Source: an uncultured Chloroflexota bacterium
GTDB taxonomy: Bacteria; Chloroflexota; Dehalococcoidia; GIF9; AB-539-J10
DNA length: 64,000 nucleotides
Direction: 5' to 3'
Assembly (NCBI GenBank): GCA_903884455.1
Contig: CAISEW010000016.1
Span: 1-64,000, forward strand
The position numbers and the translations under genes are program-made. Each line of letters starts with the position of its first letter. The stretch's first letter is position 1. Of the stretch, positions 1 to 7,965 are shown in pieces. The notes under the pieces were generated by a model. That model was not told where the DNA came from, made no database searches, and saw only the letters and a list, made by a program, of their open reading frames with translations.

Positions 1-114
1 CGGATAATAGTGGCCATCGCTATTGGCTACCCTGACTGGGATTTCCCTGCCAACAAAGTGGAAAGTGGGCGGGAGCTTATTAAAAACGTCACTACCTGGC
101 TCGGTTTCGACTAA
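1..114 (+). CDS. Nitroreductase family protein, C-terminal end only
   Basis: The first 37 codons of the window read in frame to a TAA and encode a tail with the motif IGYPDWDFPANKVESGRE and the ending TWLGFD. This pattern (GYPD, FPANK, GFD) is the usual C-terminus of FMN-dependent nitroreductases, which reduce nitro or quinone compounds with NAD(P)H. The N-terminal part lies outside the window, so FMN-binding residues cannot be checked. A hairpin follows about 25 bases after the stop. Confidence 0.72.
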   Translation, partial: RIIVAIAIGYPDWDFPANKVESGRELIKNVTTWLGFD

Positions 115-138
115 GCAGCCATTTCAAAGGTGCGTGGC

Positions 139-166
139 AATCTCAAATAATTTCTTTGAGATTTTG
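139..166 (+). terminator. Candidate terminator between convergent nitroreductase gene and fmt
   Basis: A 9-bp perfect inverted repeat (AATCTCAAA / TTTGAGATT) with a 7-base loop is followed by TTGT. It lies between two convergent genes. The stem is AT-rich and the T-run is short, so termination is only moderately supported. Confidence 0.5.
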
Positions 167-201
167 TAGAAATGTTCGCAGAATAACACTGGCAAGAGAA
201 G

Positions 202-1146
202 CTATTTCCGCCCCAGAACACAACCAATAAAATCTCTTTTCCCGCGGACAAAATCATTTGCCGGCATTTCGCGTTTTCCTTCTAACTGAACCTGGCAAAG
301 CCCTAAAATACCTTGCTTTGTTACCACCCCAACTCCCGGTTGCTCCGCCAGGGCGATTACTTCCCCCATCTCTCCTCCTCTCGCGTCGCCAAGGGGAATA
401 GCTTTATGGATTTTCAGCCGCTTCCCCTGACACCAGGTATAGCAGCTTGGCCAGGGATTGTACGCCCTTACCATCCGCCAGAGCTCGAGCGCAGGAAGAT
501 GCCAATCAATCTCGCCATCCTTACTGGTTATCAACTTACTATAAGTAGCCTGCGACTCATCTTGAGCTTGCGGTTTGAGTTCGCCCCCCAGCCATTTAGG
601 CAAGGCCTCCCGCAAAAGTCTGGCTCCAACATCAGCTAGCTTGGAGCTAAGCGAGCCGGTGGTATCCATAAAGGAAATCCCCACTTTTTTCTGGGCTAAA
701 ATCGGCCCGGTATCCAATCCAGCGTCCATTAACATCATGGTGACCCCGGTAAGTTCATCTCCACAGAGAATGGTATTAGCGACCGGCGACGGACCTCGGT
801 GCCGCGGCAATAATGAAGGATGAACATTAAGACAGGCAAATTTGGGCAAGGAAAGCACTTCTGGGGGAAGAATAAAACCGAAGGCTGCTACAATTACGAG
901 CTCGGGCTGAAAGCTGGACAACTTCTCCCCCACCTCGCTTGATTCAAAAGTCTCGGGCTGCACAACTGGTATTTGCCGCTCCAGTGCTAGCTTTTTCACC
1001 GGAGGGAAAACAACTGGGCGCCCCCTGCCAGCCGGCTTATCGGGCTGAGTATACACAGCAAGCACCTGGTAAGAACTCCGGAGCAAGGACTCCAATATAG
1101 TCACAGCAAACTGCGGAGTGCCCATAAAAACGGTGCGCGCTTTCAT
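202..1146 (-). CDS. fmt: Methionyl-tRNA formyltransferase
   Basis: The enzyme transfers a formyl group from 10-formyltetrahydrofolate to Met-tRNAfMet so that translation can initiate. The N-terminal Rossmann-like domain opens with VFMGTPQFAV and contains the catalytic signature NVHPSLLPRHRG; the C-terminal tRNA-binding domain follows (PWPSCYTW, LKIHKA). The open frame could begin 14 codons further upstream, but family members start just before this strand, so the ATG giving MKARTVFMGTP is preferred, for a length of about 314 residues, typical of the family. No clear Shine-Dalgarno site precedes either start. The gene is divergent from dnaA. Confidence 0.95.
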   Translation of the reverse strand: MKARTVFMGTPQFAVTILESLLRSSYQVLAVYTQPDKPAGRGRPVVFPPVKKLALERQIPVVQPETFESSEVGEKLSSFQPELVIVAAFGFILPPEVLSLPKFACLNVHPSLLPRHRGPSPVANTILCGDELTGVTMMLMDAGLDTGPILAQKKVGISFMDTTGSLSSKLADVGARLLREALPKWLGGELKPQAQDESQATYSKLITSKDGEIDWHLPALELWRMVRAYNPWPSCYTWCQGKRLKIHKAIPLGDARGGEMGEVIALAEQPGVGVVTKQGILGLCQVQLEGKREMPANDFVRGKRDFIGCVLGRK

Positions 1147-1318
1147 CGCAAACCTATTTTTAATTAATTTTTTAATTATGTCAAACATTGCCTAGCGAAG
1201 GTTGGAGAAAACTTGATATTCTATAACTAGTAACTAGTAAGCTCTTAAATTCTTAATCGCTCCTTAATACTCCTTTAAGCTATCTTTGTGGCTGAGTATT
1301 GTTGGGAATGGGGATATA

Positions 1319-2674
1319 TTGGAACCAGCAAAAGAGATTTGGCAGAGTGCCCTCGGCAAGCTGCAAATTCAGGTTAGCAAGGCAAATTATACAACCTGGC
1401 TTAGCGATAGCCAGGGGCTAAGCTGCCACGATAATATATTTGTCGTCGGTGTCCCTAACGTTTTTGTCGCCGAATGGCTATCCAAGCGCCTTTATCCTCT
1501 GGTAAGGAAGACCTTAGTTGATATTATAGGTAAGGATATCGACGTCCGGTTTGAGATCCACAATCGTGAACAACTATCAGCTAGCCCTTTGGCTACTCAA
1601 ACCGATGGCGGGACAAGCAGCAAAGCCACGCAGTATAGATTCAATCCAAAGTATACCTTTGATAACTTCGTTGTCAGCGATTCTAACCGCTTAGCTTATG
1701 CTTCCGCTGTAGAAGTAGCTGAAAATCCAGGAAGTAGTTATAACCCTCTTTTCATTCACAGCAGCACAGGGCAAGGTAAGACTCACTTACTGCATGCTAT
1801 CGGGCATTTAACGACAAACAATGGGCTGCAGGCAGCCTATATTACCGCGGAACAATTCGCCAATGAATTTGTATTAGCTGTGAGAGAAAACCAAGTTGAC
1901 AAGTTCCGCAGCAAATTCAGAAATATCCATATCTTTCTATTCGACGATGTTCATTTCCTGATCAACAAGAAACAAACCTTACAATGTTTCTTCCACACCT
2001 TCAACGAGCTCTACAGTAATAACCGCCAAATTGTCATCACCGCTGACTGTTCTCCCCAAGACATGCGTCCACTTAGCAACAAGGTGAAATCACGCCTTGA
2101 AGGGGGGCTTGTTGTTGATTTACAACCACCCGACTTTGAAACACGCCTGAATATCTTACGGGTTAAAGCAGACACAATGATGACCTCAGAACTCGAAGGG
2201 GTGCTGCATATTGTCGCGGAGAAAGTATGCGAGAATGTCCGCCAGCTTGAAGGTGCTTTGGTATATCTCACTGCCCAGGCTAAATTAAGTGGAACCAAGA
2301 TCACTCCCGAAACAATCAACAAGTTATTAACAAGCATGACCTGTAAACAAGACATAAAGCTGCTCTTACGGACGGTAGCGGACTATTTCAACCTTTCGGC
2401 AGAAGAGCTAATTAACAAGAAAAGAGATAGAAAAACCACTCTGGCACGACATGTGGCTATCTATCTCATGCGTGAAGGATACAACTGCACTCTAACTGAA
2501 ATCGGCAAAGAATTAGGTGGCAGAAATCATGCCACAATTCTTCATGGCTACGAAAAAATAGCTAACGAATTGAGTATTAATCCTACTCTTTCTAACCAAA
2601 TTGCGGAAATTAAAGAGCAACTTAATTCACAGAAAGGTTATAGAGCGGCATACCAAACTGTGCAGAAGCACTAA
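1319..2674 (+). CDS. dnaA: Chromosomal replication initiator DnaA
   Basis: DnaA binds DnaA boxes at the origin and melts DNA for helicase loading. The protein has domain I (EIWQSALGKLQIQVSKANY), a variable linker, the AAA+ domain with a P-loop (STGQGKTHLL), Walker B (LFDDVHFL) and an arginine-containing box (SNKVKSRLEGG), and a domain IV with the DNA-binding signature GGRNHATILHGYEKI. The first glycine of the usual GGxGxGKT loop is Ser here, and the usual IDDIQF is FDDVHF. The frame has no ATG start: TTG at 1319 has GGGG five bases upstream and puts the domain I Trp at residue 8, as in other bacteria; TTG at 1286 is the alternative and adds 11 residues. Confidence 0.95.
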   Translation: MEPAKEIWQSALGKLQIQVSKANYTTWLSDSQGLSCHDNIFVVGVPNVFVAEWLSKRLYPLVRKTLVDIIGKDIDVRFEIHNREQLSASPLATQTDGGTSSKATQYRFNPKYTFDNFVVSDSNRLAYASAVEVAENPGSSYNPLFIHSSTGQGKTHLLHAIGHLTTNNGLQAAYITAEQFANEFVLAVRENQVDKFRSKFRNIHIFLFDDVHFLINKKQTLQCFFHTFNELYSNNRQIVITADCSPQDMRPLSNKVKSRLEGGLVVDLQPPDFETRLNILRVKADTMMTSELEGVLHIVAEKVCENVRQLEGALVYLTAQAKLSGTKITPETINKLLTSMTCKQDIKLLLRTVADYFNLSAEELINKKRDRKTTLARHVAIYLMREGYNCTLTEIGKELGGRNHATILHGYEKIANELSINPTLSNQIAEIKEQLNSQKGYRAAYQTVQKH

Positions 2675-2679
2675 TAATT

Positions 2680-2823
2680 TGTGGATAAATTGTTGCTTAT
2701 CCTGCCCCCACTGCCCTCTGAACTCTGATCTTTCTCACTCTTTACCCATCTCGCAACAATATCGCTTATAATAATTAGTACTTATCTATTAATATAATAA
2801 AGTGTATATTAGATTATTAACTT
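2680..2823. other. Candidate replication origin: DnaA box plus AT-rich tract
   Basis: TGTGGATAA at 2680-2688 is a perfect match, on the reverse strand, to the DnaA box TTATCCACA. It lies six bases after the dnaA stop codon. A partial box (TTATCC) follows at about 2697. The last 70 bases before obgE are strongly AT-rich (repeated TATTA/ATAATA), as expected for an unwinding element. Only one perfect box is seen, so this is a small or partial origin, or simply a DnaA regulatory site. Confidence 0.45.
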
Positions 2824-3876
2824 ATGATATATAAGAGAGAAATTATGATTGGGGGTGGATGTGGCGGGGATGGGTGTGTCAGCTTTCGGAAGGAGAAGTA
2901 TGTTCCTTTTGGTGGGCCGGATGGTGGGGATGGTGGAGATGGGGGGAATGTGATTGTTGTGACTAATCCCAACTTAGTTGACCTGAGCTTGATGGGATGG
3001 CAGAAGGAGTTTGTAGCTGAAAACGGCCGCCGAGGAGGTAGTGGGCGGAAGCGCGGCAAGACAGGGAAGGATTTAGCTATTTCAGTGCCCGTGGGGGCAA
3101 TGGTTTTCACTAAAGCTAAGTCGGGGGGAGAGATACTTTTGGCTGACTTGAGGACTCCCGGGCAAAAGGTTTTGGTGGCTAAGGGAGGTCGGGGAGGACT
3201 GGGCAATGCTCGTTTTGCTACAGCGGTAAATCAAGCTCCTGAGATTGCTAGCAAGGGTGCACCAGGAGAAGAGCGGTATATTATCCTCGAGGTAAAACTC
3301 ATTACCGATATCTGTATTGTTGGTCATCCAAACTCGGGGAAATCCACTTTATTATCTGCGATATCGAGAGCCAAACCCGAAATTGCCGATTACCCCTTTA
3401 CCACCCGCCAGCCAATTTTAGGAGTTATGCCAGACGACAGGAGAGACTTCATTGTTGCCGAGATTCCTGGCCTTGTTGAAGGTGCTCATCTTGGCAAAGG
3501 ATTGGGGGATGAGTTTTTGCGCCATGCGGAAAGAACCAAGCTGCTGGTTTATTTATTGGATGGCAGTTCGCCGACCGTTATCGATGACCTCAGTACATTG
3601 GATAAAGAGATAGCCTTATATAAAGGCTTATCACACAAGCCAAAAATCGTGGTGGTAAATAAGATAGATTTGCCTGAGGTTCAAGCTCGTTTGCCTGAAG
3701 TGAAGCAGTGCTTTGCCAAGCTTGGGGTGCCTGTCTTTTACATCTCTGCAGTGAGCGGTCAAGCTGTGTTAGAATTGATGAGGAAAGCTATGGAAATGGT
3801 GGACCAGGCGAGCCGGGATGAGGAAATAGTTTCGCCGGCACAAATAGCGATATTTCGTCCCAAACCGAGAAAATAA
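2824..3876 (+). CDS. obgE: GTPase Obg/CgtA
   Basis: Obg is an essential ribosome-associated GTPase involved in 50S subunit assembly and the stringent response. The glycine-rich Obg fold fills residues 1-160 (GGPDGGDGGDGG, GGRGGLGNARF). The G domain follows with G1 at 167-174 (GHPNSGKST), G3 (EIPGLVEGAHLGKGLG) and G4 NKID at 279-282. The protein ends at 350 residues, so the C-terminal OCT domain found in many Gram-positive and Dehalococcoidia-type Obg proteins is absent. It is followed four bases later by nadD, so the two are probably co-transcribed. Confidence 0.95.
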   Translation: MIYKREIMIGGGCGGDGCVSFRKEKYVPFGGPDGGDGGDGGNVIVVTNPNLVDLSLMGWQKEFVAENGRRGGSGRKRGKTGKDLAISVPVGAMVFTKAKSGGEILLADLRTPGQKVLVAKGGRGGLGNARFATAVNQAPEIASKGAPGEERYIILEVKLITDICIVGHPNSGKSTLLSAISRAKPEIADYPFTTRQPILGVMPDDRRDFIVAEIPGLVEGAHLGKGLGDEFLRHAERTKLLVYLLDGSSPTVIDDLSTLDKEIALYKGLSHKPKIVVVNKIDLPEVQARLPEVKQCFAKLGVPVFYISAVSGQAVLELMRKAMEMVDQASRDEEIVSPAQIAIFRPKPRK

Positions 3877-3880
3877 AGAA

Positions 3881-4486
3881 GTGAATATAGGCGTTCTTGG
3901 TGGTACATTTGACCCTATCCATATGGGTCACCTTGTTGTCGCTGAGGAAGCAAGAATAAAATTTGGATTGCGGGAAGTTCTTTTCGTGCCTGCTGGACAG
4001 CCCTGGCTTAAGCTAGGCCGTAATATTACCCTGGCAGTCCACAGGGTAGAGATGGTGCGCCGTGCTATAGCTAACAACCCTCAGTTTAAGCTTTGTACTC
4101 TCGAAGTAGAGCGCCCCGGTCCTTCTTACACCGTGGATACCCTGACGATGCTACGAAAGCAGCTAGGCAGTGAAGCAAGTTTTTTCTTCATCTTTGGGCG
4201 TGATACCTTAGCCGAGTTGCCTTTGTGGAAAGAACCGGAGAAATTAGTTCACTTATGCAGGCTGGTGGTTGCCCCGAGATTAGGCTCAAAAGATTTGAAG
4301 CACTTAGAAACAGCAATACCCGGGCTGCTGGACAAAGTTATTCAGCTTGATATGCCTGTAATCGGGATTAGCTCCTCAGGAATTCGCCAGCGTATAGCGC
4401 AAGGGCTGCCCATTCGTTACTTGGTGCCCGCTGAGGTAGAAAAATATATAACAGAACAAAAGATATATCCGACATCTGCGAGATAA
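3881..4486 (+). CDS. nadD: Nicotinate-nucleotide adenylyltransferase
   Basis: NadD adenylates nicotinic acid mononucleotide to deamido-NAD in NAD biosynthesis. The nucleotidyltransferase signature GGTFDPIHMGHL is at residues 7-18 and the second ATP-binding motif ISSSGIRQRI is near residue 163. The length, 201 residues, is normal. Translation starts at GTG only four bases after the obgE stop; there is no strong ribosome-binding site, which fits translational coupling to obgE. Confidence 0.93.
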   Translation: MNIGVLGGTFDPIHMGHLVVAEEARIKFGLREVLFVPAGQPWLKLGRNITLAVHRVEMVRRAIANNPQFKLCTLEVERPGPSYTVDTLTMLRKQLGSEASFFFIFGRDTLAELPLWKEPEKLVHLCRLVVAPRLGSKDLKHLETAIPGLLDKVIQLDMPVIGISSSGIRQRIAQGLPIRYLVPAEVEKYITEQKIYPTSAR

Positions 4487-4603
4487 CTAACGACCAAGTT
4501 CACTCACCGCACGGCGTTAGTTCGGATGTGCCATTAGCGAGATTCTCTAGCGAATTCTCCCCATATCACGCACCCCCCCCTCGGGGCCGGGGAAGCCCAA
4601 CGG

Positions 4604-6526
4604 CTAAATATCGAGGTTTCTGACGCTTTGAGCATGGGCCTGGATGAATCTTTTGCGAGGCAAAACTTCGTCGCCCATTAGCATACGAAAAGCCTGGTCT
4701 GCGGCTATGGCATCCACTACCTCTACTTTGAGCAGGGTTCTGTTAGCGGGGTTCATGGTTGTCTCCCACAATTGTACGGGAGTCATCTCCCCCAGCCCTT
4801 TGTATCTCTGAATCTCTATTTTGTCTTGTTTCAGCTCCTTAATTCGTTTCTCCTTTTCCTGTTCAGAGTAAAGCCAGGACTCCTGTTTACCGGACTTGAT
4901 GCGGTAAAGGGGTGGTTGGGCAATGTAGAGATAGCCCTGGTTAATTAACTCTGTCATATGGCGGTAAAAGAAGGTGAGGAGCAAAGTACGAATATGTGAG
5001 CCATCAACATCGGCATCGGTCATGATGATTATTCTGTGGTAGCGAAGTTTAGAGCTATCAAATAGTTCGTCAGCACTGGCTTTTAACGCTGTGACAATGG
5101 CCCTTAGCTCTTCATGTTCCAGAATCTTATCTTTGGGAGCTTTCTCTACGTTGAGTATCTTGCCTCTCAGAGGGAGAATGGCTTGAAAGCGGCGGTCTCG
5201 CCCTTGTTTAGCTGAGCCACCGGCTGAATCACCTTCAACCAGGTAAATCTCGCATTTTGCGGGCTCTTTCTCGGAACAATCGGCTAGCTTCCCGGGCAGA
5301 GTTGATGTTTCGAATCCAGTCCTCTTTAAAACAAGGTCGCGAGCTTTGCGCGCCGCCTCTCTAGCTTTGGCGGAGATGAGGCACTTCTCTATAATGGCCT
5401 TGGCCTCGTTGGGGTGTTGCTCGAGGTAGAGGGACAGGCTATTTGCTACGGCAGATTCAACCTGACTTTTTACTTCGGGATTTCCCAACCTTGCCTTGGT
5501 TTGTCCCTCAAATTGGGGCTGGGGTAGCTTTACACTGATGATGGCCACTGCCCCTTCGCGCACATCCTCCCCGGTTAAGTTGGGGTCAGTATCCTTTAAA
5601 ATTTTCGTATTCCGGGCATAATCGTTGAAAACTCGGGTTAATGCTGAGCGGAAGCCGGTAAGGTGGCTGCCTCCGTCTCTAGTATTGACACAGTTAGCGA
5701 AGGAGATAGTGGATTCGGTGAAGCTATCGTTATATTGTAGAGCTGCTTCTATTACGGTGCTATCTATCATGGTTGAGATATAAATAGGGTAAGGGTGAAT
5801 AACCGCTCTATTTCTATTGAGTCGGCGAATGAAACTAGCTATTCCCCCATCGAAGTAGAACGCTTTCTCTTGATCGGCTCTCTCGTCTTTAAAAACTATT
5901 TCTACCCCTTTATTCAGGTAAGCCAGTTCCCTTAATCGCTGGCAGGCCAGGTCGAAATCGTAGTCAATGCCCTCGAAGATTTCCTTATCAGCGAGGAAGG
6001 AAATTGAAGTACCTGTGTCCTGGGCGTCGCCGACAATTTCTATGTCGCCTTGGGGAACTCCTCGGTGATATTCTTGGCAGTAGATTTTTCCTTGGCGTTT
6101 AACCTCAGCTTTAAGCCAGGAAGATAAGGCATTTACTACCGAAGCACCAACGCCGTGAAGACCACTGGATACACCATAGACATGATTGCTAAACTTGGCT
6201 CCAGCGTGCAGGCGAGTCAAGACTGCTTCCAAGGCTGTGATATCTTGTCCCGGGATAGTTTCCGTAGGGATACCTCGTCCATTATCAATTACAGTGACGC
6301 TATTATCCTGATGGATTGTTATTTCAATTCGGTCACAGCAGCCGGCCATGGCTTCGTCTATGCTGTTATACACTATCTCGTAGAGGATTTGGTGTAATCC
6401 GTGTCGATCGGTGCCGCCAATATACATTCCCGGTCGTAAGCGTACGGCCTTGATTTCATCTAAAATCTGGATATCTTTGGCGGTATATTCCGAGCTTGCG
6501 TGGTTATTTATGTCATTTTGAGGCAT
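4604..6526 (-). CDS. gyrB: DNA gyrase subunit B
   Basis: The ATPase subunit of a type IIA topoisomerase that introduces negative supercoils with GyrA. The GHKL ATPase motifs are present (EIVYNSIDEAMAG, DNGRGIP, GLHGVGASVVNALS), followed by the transducer domain and the TOPRIM domain (EGDSAGGSAKQGRDRRFQ, TDADVDGSHIRTLL) and the C-terminal QRYKGLGEM segment. The 640-residue length matches the short GyrB class without the Gram-negative insert. A ParE identity is possible in principle, but GyrB is favoured by its place in the origin region. It is convergent with nadD. No Shine-Dalgarno site is visible before the ATG. Confidence 0.92.
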   Translation of the reverse strand: MPQNDINNHASSEYTAKDIQILDEIKAVRLRPGMYIGGTDRHGLHQILYEIVYNSIDEAMAGCCDRIEITIHQDNSVTVIDNGRGIPTETIPGQDITALEAVLTRLHAGAKFSNHVYGVSSGLHGVGASVVNALSSWLKAEVKRQGKIYCQEYHRGVPQGDIEIVGDAQDTGTSISFLADKEIFEGIDYDFDLACQRLRELAYLNKGVEIVFKDERADQEKAFYFDGGIASFIRRLNRNRAVIHPYPIYISTMIDSTVIEAALQYNDSFTESTISFANCVNTRDGGSHLTGFRSALTRVFNDYARNTKILKDTDPNLTGEDVREGAVAIISVKLPQPQFEGQTKARLGNPEVKSQVESAVANSLSLYLEQHPNEAKAIIEKCLISAKAREAARKARDLVLKRTGFETSTLPGKLADCSEKEPAKCEIYLVEGDSAGGSAKQGRDRRFQAILPLRGKILNVEKAPKDKILEHEELRAIVTALKASADELFDSSKLRYHRIIIMTDADVDGSHIRTLLLTFFYRHMTELINQGYLYIAQPPLYRIKSGKQESWLYSEQEKEKRIKELKQDKIEIQRYKGLGEMTPVQLWETTMNPANRTLLKVEVVDAIAADQAFRMLMGDEVLPRKRFIQAHAQSVRNLDI

Positions 6527-6625
6527 AGGTAATTTATTCCCGAGTACATTTGCTGAAGTGCGAGATTAGACTAAGAGAGGAAAAATTTAGGCTTCCCTCA
6601 GAGGTCAATAGCATAGTATATTATA

Positions 6626-7885
6626 TCATATTTTGAGCTGTTTAAGAATTCTGGCTATTTCAGTTAACGGAATGGTTTTCTGTTCTCCGCTTCTCATGTC
6701 CCGCAACATCACATTTCGCTTGCTAATCTCCTGTTCGCCGAGGATAAGGGCGTAGGCAATGCCTAAGGAATTAGCTTGTCTCATCTGCCCTTTCAGGCTC
6801 TTATCACCTGTAGCCATGATAACAGCAATGCCAGCTTTACGTAGCTCCGAGGCAATCTTCATCGCCTCAATCTTGGCTTCTTCTTCCAAGTAGGCGATGA
6901 AAGCATCAGGCTTGGGCAATGCCGGAATATCTAATTTCTGTTTCTTTAGATTCAATATTATTCTTTCCAGCCCGGCCGCAAAGCCCACCGCAGGAGTTGG
7001 TTTTCCTCCTAATTCCTCGATGAGGTTATCATAGCGACCACCTCCGCCAAGCGTGCTTTGACCTCCTTTATCTCGAGGTTCAACCTCGAACACTGTTCTG
7101 GTGTAATAATCCAGGCCGCGGACCAATCTAGGATTCAATTGAAAGCGGATGCTCATTGCCCCTAAATATTTTTGAACGCTTTGGAAGTGGAGTTGGCATT
7201 CAGGGCATAGATAATCTGCAATTTTCGGTGCGGTTTTAGCTATCTCCTGGCAAGAGGGTTTCTTGCAATCAAGCAAGCGTAGCGGGTTCTTGACCAGCCT
7301 GGCTTTGCAGTCAGGGCAAAGATGGTCTGTATAACCTGCATAGTGCTGCCTCAGTACTTCTAAATAGCCGGGGCGGCAAAGCTTACAGCCAATGCTATTG
7401 AGTTGAATAGTAAATCGAGAGAGCCCTAGCGAATAAAAGAATTGTCGGGCCATTTCAATTACTTCGGCATCGAGGGCGGGGTCGGCCTCCCCTAAAGCCT
7501 CAAAGCCAAATTGGTGATGCTGACGGTACCTCCCAGATTGGGGGCGCTCATACCTAAAGGCCGGTCCAATGTAATAAAGCTTCACAGGTTGAGGTAAGTT
7601 AAATAATCCATGCTCCAGGTAAGCTCGGCAAACTGGCGCTGTTCCTTCTGCCCTTAAAGCCAATTCTTGTCCACTTTTATCTTCGAAGATATACATCTCC
7701 TTGTCGACGATATCTGTCCCGCCGGCCACAGTTTTAGTGAAAATCTGGGCATCTTCGAATACCGGCGTGCTCAATGGTTGGTAACCATAGAGCTGGCATA
7801 AAGAAGTAGCTTTTTCCTCTACGTATTTCCAGTAGGCATGCTCTTGTGGCAGGATGTCGAATGTTCCCCGAGGTGCTTTATGCAA
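6626..7885 (-). CDS. hisS: Histidyl-tRNA synthetase
   Basis: A class II synthetase charging tRNA-His. Motif 1 surrounds PVFEDAQIF, motif 2 is RYERPQSGRYRQHHQFGFE, the histidine A motif is LVRGLDYYTRTVFE, and motif 3 is GFAAGLERI; the C-terminal anticodon-binding domain follows. Between them lies an insertion with CxxC pairs (CKLCRPGY, CPDC, CPECQ). Translation starts at TTG 7885, because a perfect AAGGAGG (reverse complement of 7892-7898) sits six bases upstream. A tRNA-His gene with encoded G-1 lies elsewhere in the window, at 34786. Divergent from the relA operon. Confidence 0.95.
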   Translation of the reverse strand: MHKAPRGTFDILPQEHAYWKYVEEKATSLCQLYGYQPLSTPVFEDAQIFTKTVAGGTDIVDKEMYIFEDKSGQELALRAEGTAPVCRAYLEHGLFNLPQPVKLYYIGPAFRYERPQSGRYRQHHQFGFEALGEADPALDAEVIEMARQFFYSLGLSRFTIQLNSIGCKLCRPGYLEVLRQHYAGYTDHLCPDCKARLVKNPLRLLDCKKPSCQEIAKTAPKIADYLCPECQLHFQSVQKYLGAMSIRFQLNPRLVRGLDYYTRTVFEVEPRDKGGQSTLGGGGRYDNLIEELGGKPTPAVGFAAGLERIILNLKKQKLDIPALPKPDAFIAYLEEEAKIEAMKIASELRKAGIAVIMATGDKSLKGQMRQANSLGIAYALILGEQEISKRNVMLRDMRSGEQKTIPLTEIARILKQLKI

Positions 7886-7929
7886 AGGAATCCTCCTTGT
7901 CCATCTTTTAGTTTACCATATTTACTGAT

Positions 7930-7958
7930 TTGCGTTACTTTTGCTCTTGCAGTATTAT
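7930..7958 (+). promoter_or_regulatory. Candidate promoter of relA with very short or no leader
   Basis: TTGCGT and TATTAT are separated by exactly 17 bases. The -10 box ends seven bases before the relA ATG, and there is no Shine-Dalgarno site, so the predicted transcript would begin at or next to the start codon. The -35 box matches poorly beyond TTG. Confidence 0.4.
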
Positions 7959-7965
7959 GAACTAG

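Noticed and set aside
2817-3206. 129-residue proline-rich open frame antisense to obgE
   Set aside because: It is the mirror of the glycine-rich Obg fold (GGN codons read as proline).
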